A DNA stretch of 64,000 bases, from assembly GCF_030411955.1 (NCBI RefSeq), contig NZ_JASNRA010000001.1, forward strand, positions 434,001 to 498,000, read 5' to 3'. The notes under the pieces were generated by a model. The model was given only the letters and a program-made list of their open reading frames with translations, searched no databases and was not told the origin of the DNA. Numbering within the stretch: position 1 is the stretch's first letter; every line of letters begins with the position of its first letter. This DNA comes from Massilia sp. YIM B02443 (lineage in GTDB: Bacteria > Pseudomonadota > Gammaproteobacteria > Burkholderiales > Burkholderiaceae_D). Shown piece by piece: positions 55,731 through 64,000 of this stretch. Made by a program: the position numbers and the translations under genes.

Positions 55731-56534
55731 TCAGCCTTTCTTTTCGTCGAGCGTCACGTTGTCCAGCGGACCGACGAAGCCGATGGTTGCCGCGCCTGTT
55801 GCCGCCCTGGCCGGGTCGAACGGCAGCACGTGGCACAGGCCTTCGACACGCGTCGCGGCCGGCACGCCGTCGATCTCGATGCGCGCGTCGGCCGAGCGGA
55901 AGCACGCCCGCAAGCCGGCGATGCTGGCGTTGCGGATCTCGCGCAGGCCGAGCCGGTACCACGGAACCTGGTTCTGCACGATCTTGAACTCGTCGATGGC
56001 CTTGGCGAAATCCGCATACGCGAGCGTCTGCTCGGGCGACAGGCGCAGCTTGAATGCCACGTTCAGGCTGCGCCACTTGGTCTGGGCATTGAACATGACC
56101 GTGGCGCTTTCCTGCACCGCCTGCGCCAGGTAGGGCAGCACGAAGTAACCGCCGCGGCCGACCGGCACCACCTGGTCGAAGGTGTCGCCGACAATGGCGA
56201 CGCCCCAGGTCTCGGGATTGTAGGCGTCGTTCGCGGCGCCGTCGGGTTCCTTGAACGAAAGCCGGTAGGTGAAGTCGATCACGCGCGGCTCGGGCGGCTG
56301 GAACGATTGCAGCAGCGACTGGATGCCGAAGAAGGATTTGTACGACAGGTCGCCGGCGTTCTTCCCGGCGTTGATCTTGACCGGGGATTGCGCGCCGGCC
56401 GGCGCTTCGGTCACAGCCGGCGTGTCGAGGGGCGCTGCGTCCTGCGCCGCGGCATGGGCGCTGCCCAGTGCTGCCAGCAGCGCCAGCAACGCCGGGATGC
56501 GGCGACCCGTCAGCGCCTGAAAAATGTGCTTCAT
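55731..56534 (-). CDS. Secreted protein of unknown function
   Basis: 267 residues with a signal peptide (RRIPALLALLAALGSAHAAA) and a mature part of about 240 residues without a family I recognise. It is a globular, mixed alpha/beta sequence: VIDFTYRLSFKEPDGAANDA, DQVVPVGRGGYFVLPYLAQA and KWRSLNVAFKLRLSPEQTLA. Two cysteines (RACFRSADAR and EGLCHVLPFD) could form a disulfide. AAGGATC precedes the ATG. It points away from rpiA and is convergent with the XRE-cupin gene. A remnant of an ABC permease lies directly upstream, so a transposed or deleted segment may separate it from its former neighbours. Confidence 0.75.
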   Translation of the reverse strand: MKHIFQALTGRRIPALLALLAALGSAHAAAQDAAPLDTPAVTEAPAGAQSPVKINAGKNAGDLSYKSFFGIQSLLQSFQPPEPRVIDFTYRLSFKEPDGAANDAYNPETWGVAIVGDTFDQVVPVGRGGYFVLPYLAQAVQESATVMFNAQTKWRSLNVAFKLRLSPEQTLAYADFAKAIDEFKIVQNQVPWYRLGLREIRNASIAGLRACFRSADARIEIDGVPAATRVEGLCHVLPFDPARAATGAATIGFVGPLDNVTLDEKKG

Positions 56535-56563
56535 CCGTGATCCTTTGCTCGAAGTGTCGTAGT

Positions 56564-56686
56564 TTACTCGTATCGTAAACAATCCACCGGCAGCAGGCGC
56601 GACATCCTGCGCGCCGGATAGAAAATCCCGACCACTGCCGCGCCGCCGACGGCGATCGCGATCGTCAGGCCCAGCGACGGAATCCG
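56564..56686 (-). pseudogene. Remnant of an ABC transporter permease (MacB/FtsX C-terminus)
   Basis: About 40 codons, including the stop, with no start and an in-frame stop directly upstream. The peptide GGAAVVGIFYPARRMSRLLP followed by VDCLRYE is a close match to the last membrane helix and tail of FtsX/MacB-type permeases (usually GIYPARRAARLDPIEALRYE). The rest of the gene is gone; its place is taken by the rpiA promoter. This is an eroded remnant. Confidence 0.75.
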
Positions 56687-56731
56687 CTAGAATGACGGCT
56701 TCCCTTCTTACCATCGCAACGACATCGCATC

Positions 56732-57409
56732 ATGACTCAAGACGAACTGAAACAAGCTACGGCGCGCGCCGCCATCGACTACGTGGTCGACGGTGAAATC
56801 ATCGGCGTCGGCACCGGCTCGACCGCCAACTTCTTCATCGACGAACTGGCGAAGATCAAGGACCGCATCAAGGGCACCGTGGCGTCATCGGAAGCGACCG
56901 CCGCACACCTGCGCGGCCACGGCATCCCGGTGTTCGATCTGAACGAGGTCGAGTCGATGGCGGTGTACATCGACGGCGCCGACGAGATCAACGCGCAGGG
57001 CGCGATGATCAAGGGCGGCGGCGCAGCGCTGACGCGCGAGAAGATCGTGGCCTCGGTGGCCAAGAAATTCGTGTGCATCGCGGATGGCTCGAAGTTGGTC
57101 GAGACGCTCGGCAAGTTCCCGCTGCCGGTCGAAGTGATCCCGATGGCGCGCGCGTCCGTGATGCGCAAGCTGGTGGCGCTGGGCGGCCAGCCGAAGCTGC
57201 GCCTGAAGGCGGGCACCGACCAGCCGTACATCACCGACAACGGCGGTGAGCTGATCGACGTTGCCGGCCTGTCGATTACCGATCCGGTGGCGCTGGAAAA
57301 CGAGATCAACGGGATCACCGGCGTGATCGCCGTGGGCCTGTTTGCCAGGGCCGGCGCCAACGTCTGCCTGCTGGGCACGGCGGAAGGCGTCAAGACCCTG
57401 TCGTTCTGA
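56732..57409 (+). CDS. rpiA: Ribose-5-phosphate isomerase A
   Basis: Interconverts ribose-5-phosphate and ribulose-5-phosphate. The 225-residue protein has [15 protein letters not shown], the catalytic [12 protein letters not shown] and [20 protein letters not shown], and [20 protein letters not shown]. Full length. A TAGAAT box lies at 56688-56693, giving a leader of about 35 bases. A small lipoprotein gene follows after 13 bp. Confidence 0.97.
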   Translation: MTQDELKQATARAAIDYVVDGEIIGVGTGSTANFFIDELAKIKDRIKGTVASSEATAAHLRGHGIPVFDLNEVESMAVYIDGADEINAQGAMIKGGGAALTREKIVASVAKKFVCIADGSKLVETLGKFPLPVEVIPMARASVMRKLVALGGQPKLRLKAGTDQPYITDNGGELIDVAGLSITDPVALENEINGITGVIAVGLFARAGANVCLLGTAEGVKTLSF

Positions 57410-57422
57410 TCGGAGCTTGTGT

Positions 57423-57731
57423 ATGAAACGCGCGCTGGTGCTGGTGGCTGTGTTGTTGGGCGGTTGTTCCGTTTTCCGCAGTCCGATGGAGCCGGCGGTT
57501 GCGCCGGCGGTGCAGCCGTCGCCGGATGTGGCGGCGATCCAGCGCGTGCCGTTCCGTGTCGGCACGTCGTCGACGACGGTCGAGAAGCTGGCGCGTGAAC
57601 AGGCGTGCACCAGTGCGCAAGGGGCGGGACTGATGACCGAACCGGGGCCGGTGGAGGTTTACCGGGTGCGTTGCGACAACGGCAAGGTGTTCACGGCGCG
57701 CTGCGAACTGAGACAGTGCCGCAGCATGTGA
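57423..57731 (+). CDS. Small lipoprotein of unknown function
   Basis: 102 residues with a lipoprotein signal MKRALVLVAVLLGGCSVFRS (lipobox LGGC, cysteine 15). The mature part is short and has four cysteines after residue 60 (REQACTS, RVRCDNG, TARCELRQC), which could form two disulfides. No family is recognised. GGAG lies before the ATG. It follows rpiA closely and is bounded by a strong terminator, so it is probably cotranscribed with rpiA. Confidence 0.8.
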   Translation: MKRALVLVAVLLGGCSVFRSPMEPAVAPAVQPSPDVAAIQRVPFRVGTSSTTVEKLAREQACTSAQGAGLMTEPGPVEVYRVRCDNGKVFTARCELRQCRSM

Positions 57732-57756
57732 TCCCGACACTACACGCAAGGACATA

Positions 57757-57795
57757 AAAAAATCCCCCAGTGGCACACGCCATGGGGGATTTTTT
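57757..57795. terminator. Bidirectional terminator between the lipoprotein gene and yggX
   Basis: A 13-bp stem (AAAAAATCCCCCA with TGGGGGATTTTTT) around a 13-base loop that can itself pair in part. Runs of six A and six T allow it to work in both directions for the convergent genes. Confidence 0.92.
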
Positions 57796-57812
57796 ACGGA
57801 ACGAAGGGTTGC

Positions 57813-58085
57813 TTACGCCGCCGGCGGCACGTAACCCACCGCCTGATCCGCGCCTTCGCCGAAGAAGTGCTTCTCCATCTGCGTCGCCAGGTACTTGCGC
57901 GCGCGGTCGTCGGCCAGGTTCAGGCGGTTCTCGTTGATCAGCATGGTCTGGTGCTTGAGCCATGCCTGCCATGCCTCTTTCGAGACCGACTGGTACAGCT
58001 TCTTGCCCATTTCGCCGGGCACTGGCGGGAAATCCAGCCCTTCGGCTTCCTTGTTCAGTTTGATGCAGTGGACGGTGCGGGCCAT
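57813..58085 (-). CDS. yggX: Probable Fe(2+)-trafficking protein YggX
   Basis: A 90-residue protein that supports iron-sulfur cluster protection under oxidative stress. It starts [20 protein letters not shown] (the conserved Cys is in VHCIKL) and keeps [34 protein letters not shown] and [16 protein letters not shown]. Full family length. It lies between a terminator and the argA gene. Confidence 0.96.
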   Translation of the reverse strand: MARTVHCIKLNKEAEGLDFPPVPGEMGKKLYQSVSKEAWQAWLKHQTMLINENRLNLADDRARKYLATQMEKHFFGEGADQAVGYVPPAA

Positions 58086-58178
58086 TGTGGTACTCCTGTT
58101 GTCTGGTTCAAATGCGAATTCTGGATGAAGCCGACATTATAAAGACTTGCACCGCCCGCTGCCGGGCGGTGCTCATGA

Positions 58179-59492
58179 TTACAACTGCTTGATCAGCACC
58201 TGCGAGCGGCGCTGCCAGTTGTACATGTGCTGGCGGTCCTTCGGCAGGTCGTCCACCGTGGCGGGCACGAAGCCGCGCTTCTTGAACCAGTGCGAGGTGC
58301 GCGTGGTCAGCACGAACAGCTTGGTCAGCCCGGCGGCGCGCGCGCGGTTTTCCATGTGCTTCAGGATCCGTTCGCCGTCGCCCTGGGCCTGCGCGTCCGA
58401 GCTCACCGTCAGGCATGCCATTTCGCCCATCTTCTCTTCGGGGAAGGGATACAGCGCGGCGCAGCCGAAGATCACGCCGTCGTGGTCGATCACCGAGAAC
58501 TGGTCGATCTCGCGTTCGATCAGCTCGCGGCCGCGGTACACCAGGGTGCCGTCGGCTTCCAGCGGTTCGATGAGCTTGATAATTCCGCCGACGTCCTCAA
58601 TTGTGGCCTGGCGCAGGCTTTCCAGGTTCTCGTGGGTGATCATGGTGCCCACGCCGTCGTGGGTGAACACTTCGAGCAATGCCGAACCGTCCATCTCGAA
58701 CGGAATGATGTGGGCGCGGTCGACGCCGGCGTTGCAGGCGCGGATCGCATGGCGCAGGTAGAACCCGGCGTTCTCTTGCAGGAAGCCCGCCTGCAGCACG
58801 GCTTCGGCCTGGTGCGACGACAGTTCGCGCATCTCGGCGCCGGCGGCGTCCTGCAGCATCGACGATTCGGTCAGGAAGATCAGCTTGTCGGCGCGCAGCG
58901 CGATCGCGGCCGAGGCGGCGACGTCTTCCAGCGTCAGGTTGAAGATCTCGCCGGTGGGCGAGAAGCCCAGCGGCGACAGCAGCACCAGGTTGTCTTCGGT
59001 CTTGAGGATCGGGTGGATCTTCTCGGCCGCGATCTTGCGCGTGACGCCGGTCAGTTCGAAGTCGACGCCGTCGATCACGCCGAGCGGGCGCGCGACCACG
59101 AAGTTGCCCGAGACGATGCTGATCTGGGCGTTCGACATCGGTGTGTTGGGCAGGCCCTGGCTGAAGGCGGCCTCGATGTCGAGGCGCAGTTCGCCGGCGG
59201 CTTCCTTGGCGCACTCGAGCGCGGCGGTGTCGGTGATGCGGATGCCGTTATGGAAGCGGCCCTCGACGTTGCGCAGCGCCAGCTGTTCGGCCACCTGCGG
59301 CCGCGAACCGTGCACCAGCACGATGCGGATGCCGAGACCGACCAGCAAAGAGAGGTCGTGCGCCAGTACCGGCAGGGCGCCGGCGGCGACCAGTTCGCCG
59401 GGAAAAGCGACCACGAAAGTCTTGCCGCCGAAGGCGTGAATATACGGCGCGACCGAGCGCAGCCACTGGACGAATTGGGTAGGATTTTCCAT
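58179..59492 (-). CDS. argA: Amino-acid N-acetyltransferase (N-acetylglutamate synthase)
   Basis: First step of arginine synthesis: acetyl-CoA plus glutamate gives N-acetylglutamate. The 437-residue protein has an amino-acid-kinase-like N-terminal domain (FGGKTFVVAFPGELVAAGAL, RIVLVHGSRPQVAEQL) that binds arginine for feedback control, and a C-terminal GNAT domain (ACLTVSSDAQAQGDGERILK, LTTRTSHWFKKRGFVPATVD). The chosen start gives MENPTQFVQWLR; an ATG three codons upstream is equally possible. It is divergent from hrpA. Confidence 0.94.
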   Translation of the reverse strand: MENPTQFVQWLRSVAPYIHAFGGKTFVVAFPGELVAAGALPVLAHDLSLLVGLGIRIVLVHGSRPQVAEQLALRNVEGRFHNGIRITDTAALECAKEAAGELRLDIEAAFSQGLPNTPMSNAQISIVSGNFVVARPLGVIDGVDFELTGVTRKIAAEKIHPILKTEDNLVLLSPLGFSPTGEIFNLTLEDVAASAAIALRADKLIFLTESSMLQDAAGAEMRELSSHQAEAVLQAGFLQENAGFYLRHAIRACNAGVDRAHIIPFEMDGSALLEVFTHDGVGTMITHENLESLRQATIEDVGGIIKLIEPLEADGTLVYRGRELIEREIDQFSVIDHDGVIFGCAALYPFPEEKMGEMACLTVSSDAQAQGDGERILKHMENRARAAGLTKLFVLTTRTSHWFKKRGFVPATVDDLPKDRQHMYNWQRRSQVLIKQL

Positions 59493-59548
59493 TTGCCGCA
59501 TTATAATTCGCTGCGCGTCGTGCGCACCAAATTCCCTAGTAAAAATCA

Positions 59549-63727
<4,179 letters not shown>

Positions 63728-63762
63728 CGTGCGCATCAAGATAAGACGTAGGGTTTGTAAAG

Positions 63763-63803
63763 GCAAAGTTGAAATGTCCGCTTCTAGCAAAGTTGAAATG
63801 TCC
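63763..63803. mobile_element. Insertion-sequence end with tandem terminal repeats
   Basis: Two direct copies of GCAAAGTTGAAATGTCC, at 63763-63779 and 63787-63803, spaced 24 bases apart. Tandem repeats like these are typical of transposase-binding sites at IS21-like element ends. A CGTAGGGTTT stretch just before (about 63747) recalls the REP-like repeat core. The element continues past the window. Confidence 0.55.
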
Positions 63804-63819
63804 CTTTTTCCTGGGACGT

Positions 63820-64000
63820 TTAAGGCTGCCGGCTACGTTTTTCAGCGGACATCTTCTTGGCCGACCTTACGCCTTGTGAGACTTGGGTAGCGCTCTGGTG
63901 ATCTAGGTACGGTCGAGCACGCCTGGACTTTTGTGAAGCGACTTGGTCGACGGCCTGATGCAACGACTTGCTATCGACTTCTGTTGGCCCAGCTAGAAGT
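63820..64000 (-). CDS. Partial minus-strand ORF inside the insertion sequence
   Basis: An open frame of about 60 codons ending in TAA, running off the window. It is Arg/Lys/Ser/Gln-rich (AVDQVASQKSRRARPYLDHQ, AKKMSAEKRSRQP) and looks like a basic C-terminal tail, as in many transposases. Too little is visible for family assignment. It could also be a chance frame. The adjacent tandem repeats suggest it belongs to the element. Confidence 0.3.
   Translation of the reverse strand, partial: LLAGPTEVDSKSLHQAVDQVASQKSRRARPYLDHQSATQVSQGVRSAKKMSAEKRSRQP

Overview
The window is a chromosomal segment of a high-GC, flagellated betaproteobacterium, most likely Massilia or a close relative in the Oxalobacteraceae. 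This is inferred from gene content, codon usage and the gene order gmk-rpoZ-spoT and hexR-zwf; no database search was possible. Nearly all of it is single-copy core or near-core gene content. There are no rRNA, tRNA, CRISPR or prophage genes. An insertion-sequence end appears in the last 250 bases.

Layout: (1) 1-8457, minus strand: a late flagellar cluster, fliC-flaG-fliD-fliS-fliT-fliK, with a flagellin lysine methylase gene (fliB) upstream of fliC and a good sigma-28 promoter. (2) 8520-11989: a GGDEF diguanylate cyclase and a NarL/DesK-type two-component pair. (3) 12087-22520: housekeeping genes: greB, a heme oxygenase, spoT, rpoZ, gmk, yicC, a Ser/Thr kinase with a PP2C phosphatase, rph, rdgB and hemW. 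(4) 22545-25110: an M28-like protein that has lost its zinc ligands, and a chemoreceptor. (5) 25364-32118: an RND multidrug efflux operon with a divergent TetR repressor and an operator lying over the pump promoter. (6) 32188-43878: sugar metabolism: tal, msrC, hexR, zwf, an SMP-30 lactonase, pgi, edd and eda, interrupted by a two-component pair and a cold-shock gene. A shared palindromic motif precedes zwf, pgi and edd. (7) 43904-55702: a small HExxH protein, then a seven-gene, tightly packed minus-strand operon. Its order is serine hydrolase with a membrane tail, enolase-superfamily epimerase (DgcA-like), POT peptide transporter, TonB-dependent receptor, DUF1611 protein (DgcN-like), serine hydrolase, M19 dipeptidase. 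A divergent XRE-cupin regulator faces it. (8) 55731-63727: a secreted unknown, a remnant of an ABC permease, rpiA, a small lipoprotein, yggX, argA and hrpA. (9) 63763-64000: the edge of an insertion sequence.

The most interesting system is region 7. Its parts read as a complete path: outer-membrane uptake, periplasmic hydrolysis, inner-membrane peptide import, dipeptide cleavage, and epimerisation or N-acetylation of a D-amino acid, probably D-glutamate. The likely substrates are murein-derived or other D-residue peptides. The promoter (TTGACA, 17 bp, GATATT) is followed at once by a palindrome that recurs at the other end of the regulator gene, which makes a testable regulatory circuit. Other points worth attention are the doubled module in an oversized FliD, the zinc-less M28 protein, the predicted HexR sites, the ABC permease remnant and a paired inverted repeat family seen at two loci.
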